NCBI RefSeq assembly: GCF_033958435.1
Contig: NC_134142.1
Location: 100,449,001-100,513,000, forward strand
Direction of reading: 5' to 3'
DNA from: Carettochelys insculpta
Taxonomy: Eukaryota > Chordata > Testudines > Carettochelyidae
Length of the DNA stretch: 64,000 bases
A program made the position numbers and the translations under genes. The notes beneath the pieces were generated by a model, which saw only the letters and a program-made list of their open reading frames with translations, searched no databases and was not told the DNA's origin. Of this stretch, positions 1 to 12,867 are shown piece by piece (within the stretch, counting starts at the first letter, position 1; each line of letters begins with the position of its first letter).

Positions 1-1371
1 CCACTACCACCTTAAAATGCCTCTTCTGCCTCTCTGGCATATTCTCCCACCCTCCTTAGTCTCCAAATAGCTAGTAGCTTGCTATTTTGTTTGATTTCTA
101 GAGAGACTGTAGACATGTTCAGCATTTTTGTTTTTGCTTCTGAAAAACCCAAAATGTGCAGTAATGTCTTGGGTAAATAAAATCTATAACCCAACATAAG
201 GCAGCAATCTGCCTGGTTTCAAACCAATGGGGACTGGCCTGTTTCAAATTTAAACAGGTTAAAACAATCTATTTGTGCAGTTATCAGATATCATACTGAA
301 CATAAATTTAACACCAGACTGCTGTTTAAAAAGGACTGACAGCAGTTTGTCACAGGATGCAGCATATGTTCACATTCAAGAATGATTTTCAACGAAGGAG
401 TGTAGTCATGGCAGAGTGGTAGCCTCGTAGGAACAACAAACCTTATTCTCAAACTCCGGAGTTATTTAGCCATTTCTCTGAAATTCCACTTTGCTCACCA
501 AGACTGCTTCACTGTGGTAATTGTTGTTCTATACAAAAACACACTGCTAAAATGGAATGACCAGTTATTTAAATGCAACAATCCTAGCAAGCAAAAGCGT
601 AAGATTTGATACCAGTTAGCTATTCCATTTGCTGGTAATCAAGGACATTTAGCCTCAAAGCAAGCTCGGAGAAAAGAACCCATCTCTAATAACTTACCAA
701 GGATTTCATGACAGAGAGCCCTGGCTTATTTATAAAAAGTTAATTGCATTAAGCGATCCAGAGAACCAATGTGTAATTCATTGTCAAGTGGCACAGCAAC
801 GGCTCCCCCCACATTTCTGTCTTTCTGAATAGCTTTTTGTAGCTGAACTGAGCAATGGCTGTGTAACCATGTAACAGGGAGGCAGAACAGAACAATTAAT
901 CTATGTCACAGAGATATAAGATGACTGATGCATTTTAACAGCTCTACTGTCTTGTAAGCTGCATAGGAAGCTCTCTCTGGGACTGAGCTGCATCACCTTG
1001 CTCTTGTTATGCTCAGTAGGATGCAAATAAACCACATTGCAGTTTGATTAGGACAAAACTGAATTTCTTATAGTCTTGCTCCAGCGATTTTATTCATCCC
1101 TTGGAAAACCTTGCATTTTGTCTCCCAACAAATAAGTACTACCATAAATGCTTATAGCAAGGAACTTGCTATCTCAGCAGATTAAAAAATGCCTGTCTTT
1201 ATTTCCATACCATACCAACTTAAAAAAGGTAAATTACATATTTGCAATTGCCCAGTGTGTGGTAGCAGGCTATAATACAACACTGATGTATTAATATGAT
1301 TCTGCTTTGTGTTATCAATGAGTATGACGGGTTCTCAAGAGAGGTATCTTAACTCCCATTTATTATAGTAC
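1..1371. other. Intronic or flanking DNA, nothing recognised
   Basis: AT-rich unique-looking sequence at the left edge, downstream in PRMT3 orientation of the last exon found. No PRMT3 C-terminal exon, repeat end or convincing open frame was recognised. Confidence 0.5.
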
Positions 1372-1638
1372 ATTGCCAACAGTAACAGAGAGGGAGCCGT
1401 GCTAGTCTATACACCATCAAAACAAAAAGCAGTCAAGTAGCACTTTAAAGACTAGCAAAATAGTTTATTAGGTGAGCTTTTGTGGGACAGACCCGCTTCT
1501 TCAGACCAAATATTGAGTCTGTTCTGGTCTGGCTATGGTCTGAAGAAGCGGGTCTGTCCCACAAAATCTCACCTAATAAACTATTTGGCTAGTCTGTAAA
1601 GTGCTACTTGACTGCTTTTTGTTTTGATTGCCAACAGT
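1372..1638. mobile_element. Palindromic Penelope-like repeat, copy 1
   Basis: Two inverted arms. The left arm contains agcagtcaagtagcacttta and the right arm its reverse complement, meeting near 1515. The element is flanked by an exact 12-bp direct repeat, attgccaacagt, at 1372-1383 and 1627-1638. Variable-length target duplications of this kind indicate target-primed insertion rather than a cut-and-paste transposon. The right arm carries ctgaagaagcgggtctgtcccac, a stem flanked by a CTGANGA-type core, but the expected GAAA that follows is mutated to AAAA. Class assignment to Penelope-like elements is inference. Confidence 0.7.
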
Positions 1639-1649
1639 GAGAGTTATAT

Positions 1650-2100
1650 ATTGTGTTAGAGCAGTGATCCACCTACTCCAGTACCCTATCTCTGAAAGGA
1701 GGGAGGACCAGGTGCTTTAGAGAAAGAAATGGCGAATTCTATAAACAGGGCAAATCTTTCCACCTCCCCCTACCAGCAATGAATTTTACATTTATGTCCT
1801 GAAGCATAAGAATTTATATACGTTCCAATCACAATTTATTTTAAATTCTGGGTTACAGTAGCAAAGACTTTGAAAATGACTGGACATGTTTAAGGATAAC
1901 AATAAAAACCATTAAGATCCAATCACATACTGTGGCAAGGAGTTCCACAAATTAATGACCCATTATGTGAAAAAGTATTTCTTTGGATCAGTTTTAAATT
2001 TTCTGCTTTTCAGTTTGATTGAATACCCCTGTGTTCTTGTAAAATGAGAAAATACAAATAGCCCATTAACATGTCCCTTTTTTCCATTTCCTCTCTAAAA
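1650..2100 (-). mobile_element. Old CR1-family LINE 3' fragment
   Basis: The plus strand reads gagttccacaaattaatgac, then ttatgtgaaaaagtatttct and gatcagttttaaattttctg. This is the layout of the end of the coding region and 3' end of diverged CR1-type LINEs, read from the opposite strand, comparable with the corresponding parts of the CR1 copies at 30.7 and 42.1 kb. There is no open frame. The edges are approximate and the subfamily is not assigned. Confidence 0.55.
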
Positions 2101-2403
2101 CATTAACTACACGCTACAGAGTTAGGTCAATGCAAGGTAGATTACAGCAACTTAACTCTATAAGTGTCTCCACTAGAAGGTTGCTCCTGCCAATCTACAT
2201 TGCCCACTCCACACCAAAATAGTAATTCGCCCTCTGTGAGAAGCTTAGTGCTAAGATGATGTGATTAGGGCAATGCAGTGTCTATGTACTTACATTTCCT
2301 GTTGGCTGTCAGCTTCCCCACTCCTACAGCTCACAGATGGAGCCTAGAGGTCCCAAGGAAGTCAGCCCCAGCTGTTAGCCTTGGGGCAGTGCAGAAGAAC
2401 TCC

Positions 2404-2843
2404 AGGGCCGTGTCTACACTTGCCCCAAACTTTGAAATGGCCACGCAAATGGCCATTTTGAAGTTTACTAATGAAGCGCTGAAATGCATATTCAGCGCTT
2501 CATTAACATGCGGGCGGCCGTGGCACTTTGAAATTGACGCGTCTTGCTGCCGCGCATCTCATCCAGATGGGACTCCTTTTCGAAACGACCCCGCCTACTT
2601 CGAAGTCGCCTTATTCCCATGAGCTGATGGGAATAAGGGGACTTCGAAGTAGCCGGGGTCCTTTCGAAAAGGAGCCCCGTCTGGACGAGACGCGCGGCGG
2701 CGAGGCGCGTCAATTTCGAAGTGCCGCGGCTGCCCACATGCTAATGAAGCGCTGAATATACATTTCAGCGCTTCATTAGTAAACTTCGAAATGGCCATTT
2801 GCGTGGCCATTTCGAAGTTTGGGGCACGTGTAGACGTAGCCCA
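2404..2843. mobile_element. Palindromic TIR element (GC-rich), copy 1
   Basis: A palindrome of about 435 bp with the ends GGGCCGTGTCTACAC and GTGTAGACGTAGCCC. The arms of about 210 bp meet around 2620 (cttattcccatgagctgatg). The arms themselves contain smaller hairpins, for example at 2438-2470 (aaatggccacgcaaatggcc) and 2475-2510 (gaagcgctgaaatgcatatt). The same element is present at 30241-30669 and as a half copy at 55353-55567. Open frames predicted here on both strands arise from the symmetry and are not genes. It is a non-autonomous DNA-transposon-like element; the superfamily is not settled. Confidence 0.8.
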
Positions 2844-4812
2844 GCTGTCACTGCCTCACAATGCTCTACACAGCTAAGTTGGGGGAAGTGTTTCTGGTGA
2901 GGACGTGCACCGACGACAGCTAAGACATAGCCTGGTCACGAAGCACTGCAGTAAGTACTGTGGTGGGTGGTTGCTGACCTAACTTAGACTGACCTAATTT
3001 TGTAGCATAGACAAGGTCTAAATCCTTTTACTCCTTCCTCATATGGAAATTTTTCCATGTTTCATTCTTGTTAATTATACCTGAACTTCCCCGTTACTGA
3101 CAGTGGCTTTTCAAGAGTAGGGTAATGCAGACAGAACTCAGTATTCCAAATGAGGGCAGAAGATTCCTATAAAAACTGTAGCAAAATGGGGACCTTTTTT
3201 TTTTTAAATGAGTCTGGTTCAGATCTGTACTAATGAGTGGTTACTTGCTATGCTTTTAGATCTAAAGAGGCTGTTAAAAGAACCAATAGGAAAATTAAAA
3301 CAAGGACACAGATAAAGGTCCTTCAGGAAACAGTGAAGCTCATGATTCCATTGGGGCTAAGAGTAGTTTACTCTTCCTAAGACTAAAGCCACTGCTAAAT
3401 GGAGGATACCAGATGAGAGGACCTAATGCTTACAAAAGGGTGGGGCTACTGAATAAGTGGGCAGAGACTGCCCAGGAAGAGTCAGAATTGTCTGCATGGA
3501 AACAGAGTTGGAGTCTCACAACCCAGAGATGGTGATAACAGGGCTGCCTGAAATGTACTGAGGCTGTCAAGGAAATGCTTAGGGTCACAACAAGGGACAA
3601 GTGCAAGTTTTTACCCTTCTTTCTGTATGCTTTTACCCTTCACTCTGTATGGGCAGATTTCCTCTTAACACCGCAGCTGCACTGAAGCACTTCAGCAAAG
3701 ATGCTACTACACCGGCAAAAAGCTTTTTTGTCAGCACTGTTAATCCACTTCCACCAGAGACACCAGCCATGGCAACAGAAGAATCCTTCCTGTTGACACA
3801 GCCCTGGTCTGAACTTGGAGGCTAGAGTGGTATACCTGTGTTGCACAGAAATGCAGATTTTTCACACCCAAACCACTGTTAAGACCAAGAATCCCTGTCC
3901 CCTCTAAATATGCGCTGTGTATCTGAATCCATCAACTTCTGTCATTTCCTTCCTGAAACATTTAAGGCATTGTCTTTAGGGGGCATTTAATTGGAAGCAC
4001 TTCTAGTAGGGGTCCTACAAATAGCAGTGGATGAATGCCTCAGTAGTAAAATAATTTATGGTGAAATGTGAATGCTGACAAGCAGGAGGTCGTGAGTGTT
4101 CATTCCTGGTCTCATCCTAAAAATGTGTATAAAATAGTTTCCCAAGCAGCAGTTACATGCACTCACATTCACAGGTGTGCTAAATGCCTTAACAACATGT
4201 GACCATGGGGCTGACACCAGCATAAAAATCACATTCCAAGTCACAGGAGATATATCTATGTCAGTTTATTTTTAGTAACTGGGTTATATTTTCCCAGGCA
4301 AAAAACCTAGAGCATGTATCCAGTTTCTGAATATCAATATGGAACACACACACACTCTCTCTCTCTCTTTAGTAACAAACTTCTTGGCTCCTCAGTATCT
4401 GGGAAAGGTGTTTTCACACCCTTTTGGTTTTAGGAAGTACTCCGAGGAAAGCCTTCTCTTAGTCCCTTCCATTGACTGTGGGGCTTAGTGAGCTGGAGAT
4501 GGAAATTCAAAAAGCAGCCCACTCTCCCATTTGGTCTCAATGCAAACTGCACCCCTGCTCCAATCCTCATGACTCACTAACAGTGACTCATGACTTGTGA
4601 AAAGGCATTGAATGTAATCTGCTTCAACAGGAAAATCATCAGGGACAGAGAAGAATAGTTGCATAATTTAGATTTTATCAAGGTCTATAAGAGAATTTAT
4701 TTCTCTTGGAAATGGGCTCTGTACTAAAGGTCTTACATCATATGGAGGTATATACCCAGTTAAATAGAGCGCTATTGCTTAAAAAAGTTGGCTTGAAAAT
4801 TGTTCTTTAAAC
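2844..4812. repeat. Intronic DNA with one simple repeat
   Basis: Mostly unassigned intronic sequence. A (CA)n/(CT)n microsatellite lies at about 4347-4371. No gene-like frame was identified; the 74-codon frame at 3601 has no recognisable features. Confidence 0.5.
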
Positions 4813-5170
4813 CAGTGGTTCTCAACTTTTTGGGGCTCAAGATCCATTTGCAAATATTTGTGGGACATTGCCACATAGTAAACAGTCTGGTGATTGAGGT
4901 AGCTTCTGTTGGATCCTGTCTCCCAGGAATGGGGCACTGAGTCCTGCGGGCTACACACTCCACAGTGGCAGCTCCTGCAACTCCTGTGCTGCTGGGCATG
5001 GCTACTTCCCTACTGGACCAAATCTGAGTGGGCTGTGACCTGGCTCATAGGTTTGTAGCAACAACCATTCAAATTTGGCCAACCCAGATTCCCCATCATT
5101 TTGACAGCTGGGCTAAACCCAAGTAGCACTGTGACCCAAAGATTTCCCCCAACCCAGGGACCGAGACACC
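4813..5170 (+). mobile_element. hAT-like element, left end
   Basis: Begins CAGTGGTTCTCAAC followed by tttttggggctcaagatcca, the typical terminal sequence of short vertebrate hAT (Charlie-like) elements. The opposite end was not found, so the copy is partial or diverged and its right edge is approximate. Confidence 0.5.
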
Positions 5171-7999
5171 CTATCTTAAACCCTCCATCTCACCTGATAA
5201 CAAAAAAACTCGCTGTACCTCATGCCAAAATAAAAAATCTTCCAGAAGATTCTTTGCCTTAACACTTAGGAATATCTACTTATTTTTTCCATACTGCTAA
5301 GCCTCCCATTTTTCTTTTCTTGGCTGCAAATGTCTACAATCTATACACACTCACCCCCTTATCTCTTCCTGGCTTGGTAACTTCATGCAGTCACTACTAG
5401 CTTACGAATGCCAAAGAGCAACTTTGCATCAGTAATCATTAGTAACGATATAAAGCTGAACTCATGAGACCCTGTGTTTCAAGGGATTTGTTAGTGCTGT
5501 ACATTTCTACTTTCATGTCCTGAGGCTCGTGACTTCCTGAAGACTTCACAGATGCAGCTATTACAGATTTCCTCAAGTCAGACCACAGACTGCTGCACCT
5601 CTGCATCAGAAAGATTTTGCAGTTGCATTGCGGGGATAGAAAGCAAACATCAGCTATTGAGATGCTTTATGTTCAGAAAGCATGGTGGTGTAGTGAGATT
5701 TTGTAAACTGACAAGACCAGGGAAGAGGTAAGAGGCTAGGCTGGTTCTATAACAACTCTATGCTCTGCCATTTCTGAGCAGTTACAGGAATCACTGCAAC
5801 CATACAGCTCTGGACTGCTGCCTAAATTTGAATACATTGTCCCCACTTGCCCTGGCCCACGTGCATATGCTACTCAGTGCTGCTTGGTACATCCCGGTAG
5901 CCCCAACCCCTCTACGCCAACATGCCCTCTCTGTTGGAGTCTGCCACAGTGAAGCATACGCAGTTGTACACAAAGCCCACGACAAGGTCAATTCTTCACT
6001 GCCGACACTCAGGGCTCTAATATCCAGGGTTTTTACACTGCAGCAGCAGCTTTAAAAAAAAAAAAAAAAAAAAAAAGCAATAGCAAGGAGAAAACTGTTT
6101 TAGTGCATGAAGAAATAGGTTACAAAGGCTTCTGAAAATCTTCAAAGCAGTTTTTAATGATACTGAAAGACGTCATAACATAATATGCACGATATTGACA
6201 TTCTTCCTCAGTGTGGGAAGCTTCTTATTTTAATCTCAAGGAAATGAAAACCAACATAAAAAGGCTGGGTATGGACATTGGTCCTTCTGACATTAAAATT
6301 CAGACACCAAGGTAAACTAGATTGTAAAAGGGTGAGATATGTCCACAACTTATCAGTAAACAACAGCTATAGTGACAAGGTTACAACAGAGAATTTAATT
6401 GCAATTCTAGAAAGGCAGAATAGGAAATAGATCTTGATGCTTCAGTTTTAAACTGAAATACTTGTACATTCCACATTCAGTTATTGGAGAGCTTAAGTTC
6501 TGAAATGAGATTCTATCAATTTTCCCAGAGCCAATTTCCTAACATTTAATAAACCTGAGTATATATAGAAAATTAACAGTTTAAAGTTAGCTAGCTTGCA
6601 AATGGCTATTTAATTATGGTGGAAACCAAAGAGTAAAAAGATAATCAAGAATTTTACAGGGTATATTTGTCTGAGTCCTATTTCAATTTTGCTGTGCTCA
6701 ACCTTTTTGGAATTGTGGAAAAACAGTAACATCAAGGTTTTATTTCCACCGCCAGGCAATATCAAGAACATAAAATAACAGCGATGTGCTGTTTTATTGC
6801 TAATGGAGTTTGTTTGCATGCAGATTTTCTGTTTCAGCTTAATGCTGTGTTATAAGGAAGAAAAAAGTCAACACAGAGATTCTTTACGTTATTTTTGGAA
6901 GCACAAAATTTATTTACCATATGCCCGGACCTAAAATGAACTCATGAACCCACAATCTTCTCTTTATAATGCTTTGTTTGGAGAAATTTGGAAAAAAATT
7001 GTTAAACAGAGTGGAAAGCAGGCAGATGGAAAATCTGGAAAACAAGCAGTTTTTCCTAACAGATATAATGTATTTTTTAAAAAAAACAAAAACAAAAACA
7101 AAAAAACCCCAGATTTTTAAGCTTTCAAAGGGTGCCTATTGGAAGCCAGACTGGCACCAACAGTTTGCTTCGACCCAAAAAAAAAAAAAAAAAAATTAGA
7201 TGGCTTCTTCCTCCAGTTTCTTTCCTTTCTCTGAACTGTTAATTATTAAATTCAAATCCAACATGCTAACAACATTCTTTTACTTCACTGTTCATTGCCT
7301 TCAAATATTGCACTATGCCCAGTAGGAAAAAATACAGATGTTACCTTTCAGATTAGAACAGTAGCAAGAGCCTCCCTCCACAAGGTTAAAAGAGCACATT
7401 GTACTTCTTGGATTACAACGTAATTTTTGCTTAAATTGATGATAAGAGACAACTCTTTCCATGATTATCATTGTAACCAATTTCTACTGACTTGGTCTCA
7501 GGTTCATTATGGGTCAGAATCCTTTCCTCCTCTCTCATTATCCCACAAATGTAATTCGTTCCAGCCTTTCCCAAAGCAATCTGGTTTGGTTTGGGAATTA
7601 TTAGCATTAATGCCAAAGAGTATACATATGCATTTGTTCACTCTAAAAGAAAAATACATGGATTTATAATTTGAGTATACAAACTGGCATGATACAAAAC
7701 AGAAATAGCTTATGCTGCAGAGCTGAGTAGTCCTGCTTTGGCATAATGCAGTCCTTTTCCTGTTAAAGTAATACACAATAGATTCAAACAGCTGTAAGCG
7801 TTGAAAACAGTCAAGTCTAATATAATCACCAATGCCTTACACTGACTTCACGCAACTCAAAACAAAAAGGTGCTTTTGTATATTTGACAATTAAAAATGA
7901 AAAAAACCCCCCCAATTTTAACAATGCTTTACTTACAGTAAAAAAGGTGGTCAAGAATCATAAAAAGTCATAAAACCTGCTTTTAGAGGCACCATAAAA
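5171..7999. other. Intronic DNA, nothing recognised
   Basis: AT-rich, with poly-A tracts at about 6053-6076, 7078-7107 and 7179-7196. No exon, repeat end or convincing reading frame was recognised. Confidence 0.5.
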
Positions 8000-8243
8000 C
8001 AGACGTCTACAAACTGAGGCACGCCCTCAAGAAGGATGAACCTGGAGCTTAGGCCACCCTCCACAGGACTCTGCTCCCAGCCTCACCCCTATCCCACCTT
8101 GTGGCCACAGCCTCAACCCATTTACTTCTGTCCACATGAACTGCCCTCCCCTCAAGGCACATCCCCACTCTGGTTCCTAGGGCAAGTGTGGGCAGGGGAG
8201 GAGTGAGAGGGGAGACGGGCCCTGTAAGGTTTGGAGACCATTG
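8000..8243. mobile_element. Short hAT-like MITE
   Basis: The left end CAGACGTCTACAAACTGAGG and the right end GGTTTGGAGACCATTG are imperfect inverted repeats of the vertebrate hAT type (CAGNGGTCCCCAAAC consensus). The interior is GC-richer than the flanks. The flanking 8-mers ccataaaa and ctaaaaaa are only weakly alike, so a target duplication is not proven. Confidence 0.5.
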
Positions 8244-8991
8244 CTAAAAAAAAGTAACAAGATTTCTTTTGTCTATCATTATCACAACACATTCTTATGA
8301 TCCCTTACCAAATATAATACGGAAAGCAAATGTCACCAAAGGTACATAATTTACCTTTTAGATCAGCATGCCTATATTTCCACTTTCTGCAGAATTTTCA
8401 GCTACTCATGGAACCAAAATGAAAGAACAGATTTCAACACTAATATTAAAGTATCTAAGCATCTTCCTAGATTTAAGCATCTCACTGAAATCCTCTGACG
8501 GATCTTATTTGGAAGCAGGGAGATGCCGACTCTCACATGGAACTGATAAAACTATGCCTGACAGGGTCCAGGCAGTTGCCTTGGAAAAGCATACAGCAAC
8601 TGGGAGATTCTTCAATCTATTCAATGCTAACATCAAAAAAGCTGGGAAAAGGAAAAAAGTATTATTTAATGCTCGTATTTGGTCTCCATTATGCCAGATC
8701 AATGTGAGGTTTAGACTGGTTAACACCTATTCACCAAGTATTTCCAAAGCTTATTAGGCACAATTATAATTCTGCCATTACCAATGTTTTTGCTGAGCAC
8801 TGAAATGTTTGAAAGAAGGAATACAATTGTTCAAGGAATTCAGACATTTTAGGCATTTGTTAGCTCACTAGATGACCAGGACAGGATAAAATCTCCAAAT
8901 ATAACACATTTGCATGCTTTTTATACTTCTTTCTTCAGTGCATTAGCACTGAGAGCATCCCTATGGGAAAAAAATGATCTAAACACTAAGG

Positions 8992-9343
8992 GTATGTCTA
9001 CACTAGTGAGGTTTTTTTTTTTGAAAAAGCTAGGGCTCTTTTGAAAAATCCTGCCGTGCAGCTATACACAAAATGTGTTCTTTTGATATTAAAGCAGAAG
9101 AATGCAGTATGTTTTCCGGTGTCCCTCTTCCTCTCCCAGATGAGGAGGAGTGCCTTTTTTCTGAAAGACTGTTCTGGAAAAAAAATGTGTAGACACCCTG
9201 GGGGCCCTTTGTTCTATAGGGCAGTTCTCATAACACCAGATTTTTCAATCCCTGGCCCATTCTTTCAAAAGAGCTGGGGGCTGTGTGCACACACTCTTTG
9301 GGAAAAGCGGATTGATTTCAAAGGACAGCTGTAGTGTAGCCAT
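8992..9343. mobile_element. TIR element, GTCTACACTA family, 350-bp type
   Basis: Left end GGGTATGTCTACACTAGTG and right end CTGTAGTGTAGCCATTGCC form imperfect inverted repeats of the GGGCTATGTCTACAC family. The interior has several runs of ttttgaaaa type. The 97-codon frame inside is not a recognised protein. Confidence 0.6.
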
Positions 9344-10338
9344 TGCCTGAGAGTGAGCTCACCTATCACTACATCTGAAAACAATGTATGGAAAAGGGCA
9401 CCAAACTGATATTAGAGATATTGGTCTGTGAGGAGTGTAAGCATTGGGAGATGTAGACATAAAGGGGAAAAATAGGCTGCGGTGTGGCTGTGTAGAAACA
9501 AGCATGGGAAACTGGAGTCTGACCAACAGGGAGAGTGAAAGCTACTGAAGGGCTTTAGGGAGGAATGGATTAGTGAAAATGGCAAGAGGAAGAGCTGACC
9601 ATCAGCACAGGGAAAGGACTGAAAGAAAAGAGGTGAAAACGAAGTTGTGGTAGGTTAGCTGAGAGGACCAGAACTGATTTTCAGAAGAACCCAGATAGTT
9701 GCACTAGTAACAATATGCAGATGAAAATTAGGACAAGGAACATGTAGAGCCCAACTGTTGCAGCATCACATATTCTTGGGTAACCAGCGAACACATGGGC
9801 AATGGCATAGTGAGTTTTGCCTGCAAATCACTGCACACACATGAAGTAGCAGATTGAATCCTTGCACTTGAACAATAGTATTAATAGTCTTTATTCCTGT
9901 GGCAAGTATGATTGACAATTACTGCAAAGCATGTGTTTACCTGAAGCAGATACTACCGCACTGAGGGATTCAGGTGGGACAATGGTGCTTAGATAGGAAA
10001 GCCTTCCTATCTGTGCTGTGGATACCTTGCTCAGTGACACTAGGACTTATATGGCCTTTGGGGAAGAAACTGGAGGGATAAGCAGATAAAGGCAACCCAT
10101 GCTAACATCAAGACATCTTCTACACTTTAGCCTGGGGCTGGCATTCTCACCTGGAACTATTGGCAGTTTGCTACGACCCTTCGTTGTCATCCCCCACCAC
10201 CCCACCCCAAAATTCTTCACATCAGCCTCACCTTACACTTACTGCATGCCCTACACTGCTTTCTCTCCATGCTCTCCTTTCTGACATGTACCTTTCCTTG
10301 TTTGTTTTTGTTTGTTTGTTTTTCCAGAGCTTAACTAA
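9344..10338. other. Intronic DNA, nothing recognised
   Basis: Ordinary AT-rich sequence with a short (gtttgttt)n-like run near 10300. No gene or mobile element was recognised. Confidence 0.5.
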
Positions 10339-10632
10339 CTGTCTACACTAGGCAAAGTAAATCGACTGCAGATACATAATTCTAGGATGGCAACTGCATA
10401 GTTAGAATCAATGCATCTGTGCTCAACTTACTTGGCTGTCCCTACTGAAGACGGTTGACGGGAGAAACCCTCCCATCGACCTCCCTTACCTTCACATCTC
10501 ACAAGGAGTAAAGGGGTTGACTGCAACTGCTGAGAGGTCAATTTCATGCACCCCTACCAAATATGCAAAATTGAGCCTCAGAAGATCAACTCCAAATGGA
10601 TTGATCTTCCCAGTTAGTGTAGATATAGCCTT
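10339..10632. mobile_element. TIR element, GTCTACACTA family, about 290 bp
   Basis: Left end ctGTCTACACTAGGC and right end AGTTAGTGTAGATATAGCC pair as imperfect terminal inverted repeats. Internal gatcaactccaaatggattg and atcgactgcag motifs recur in the related element at 28.1 kb. Non-autonomous. Confidence 0.6.
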
Positions 10633-11951
<1,319 letters not shown>

Positions 11952-12132
11952 TCAAAAATCTGATGAAGTACAACATTTTTAATATCATGCTACATTAATC
12001 TATTGCATAAAATACACTTCAAATGCTTGCAGCAGCAAAACGGGCTTGCTCTCAAACACCTTGAGGCGACAAACTGAAAAAGTACATACATTTGACATAA
12101 TTAATTTTGAACATACAACCCCCAGTACTCAC

Positions 12133-12183
12133 ACTGTTGTGGCAGTTCTTTTCAAAAAATATATCAAAGTAGCCGACAACTGC
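12133..12183 (-). CDS. PRMT3: PRMT3 internal exon (GYFDI..EKNCHN)
   Basis: Very short minus-strand exon of 51 bp, 17 codons, phase 0 at both ends, encoding AVVGYFDIFFEKNCHNS. It aligns with the PRMT3 stretch AIAGYFDIYFEKNCHNR. The acceptor is CATTATAG; the donor is AGT|GTGAGT, a near-consensus site. Placing the donor there gives S where mammals have R. Using GTGTGA instead would shift the join to the next exon out of frame, so GTGAGT was chosen. Only 196 bp separate it from the next exon, while the intron before it is about 25 kb. Confidence 0.9.
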
Positions 12184-12239
12184 CTATAATGAAAAGGAAA
12201 ACACAAATTTGAACAGGGCATATTAATTACAGTAACAAC

Positions 12240-12867
12240 AATATCCCTTACTGAATAGTAACAGAGAGAGGAAGCCGTGCTAGTCTATACACTATCAAAA
12301 CAAAAAGCAGTCAAGTAGCACTTTAAAGACGAGCAAAATAGTTTATTAGGTGAGCTTTTGTGGGACAGACCCACTTCTTCAGACCATAGCCAGACCAGAA
12401 CAGACTCAATATTTAAGACACAGAGAACCAAAAACAGTAAGCAAGGAGGACAAATCAGAAAAAGATAATCAAGGTGAGCAAATCAGAGAGTGGAGGGGTG
12501 GGGGGGAAGGTCAAGAATTAGATTGAGCCAAGTATGCAGACAAGCCCCTATAGTGACTCAGAAAGTTCCCATCACTATTTAAACCATGTGTTAATGTGCC
12601 GAATTTGATGCATACTTGGCTCAATCTAATTCTTGATCTCCCCCCCCCCACCCCTCCACTCTCTGATTTGCTCACCTTGATTATCTTTTTCTGATTTGTC
12701 GCCCTTGCTTACTGTTTTTGGTTCTCTGCGTCTTAAATAGAGTCTGTTCTGGTCTGGCTATGGTCTGAAGAAGTGGGTCTGTCCCACGAAAGCTCACCTA
12801 ATAAACTATTTTGCTCGTCTTTAAAGTGCTACTTGACTGCTTTTTGTTTTGATAATATCCCTTACTG
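12240..12867. mobile_element. Palindromic Penelope-like repeat, copy 2 (best copy)
   Basis: A palindrome of about 600 bp with arms at about 12254-12550 and 12605-12853. It is bounded by an exact 14-bp direct repeat, aatatcccttactg, at 12240-12253 and 12854-12867. The left arm reads agccgtgctagtctatacac and agcagtcaagtagcacttta; the right arm is the reverse complement. The right arm carries ctgaagaagtgggtctgtcc followed by cacGAAAgctcacc, a five-base-pair stem between a CTGANGA-type core and GAAA that resembles the hammerhead ribozyme core reported in Penelope-like elements, although with one extra A. A C/G-rich run (ccccccccc) lies at 12640-12649. No coding capacity. Confidence 0.75.

Noticed and set aside
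2278..2810. Several overlapping 71-114 codon frames on both strands
   Set aside because: They mirror each other because the sequence is a palindromic transposon; the same peptides recur at 30.2-30.6 kb.
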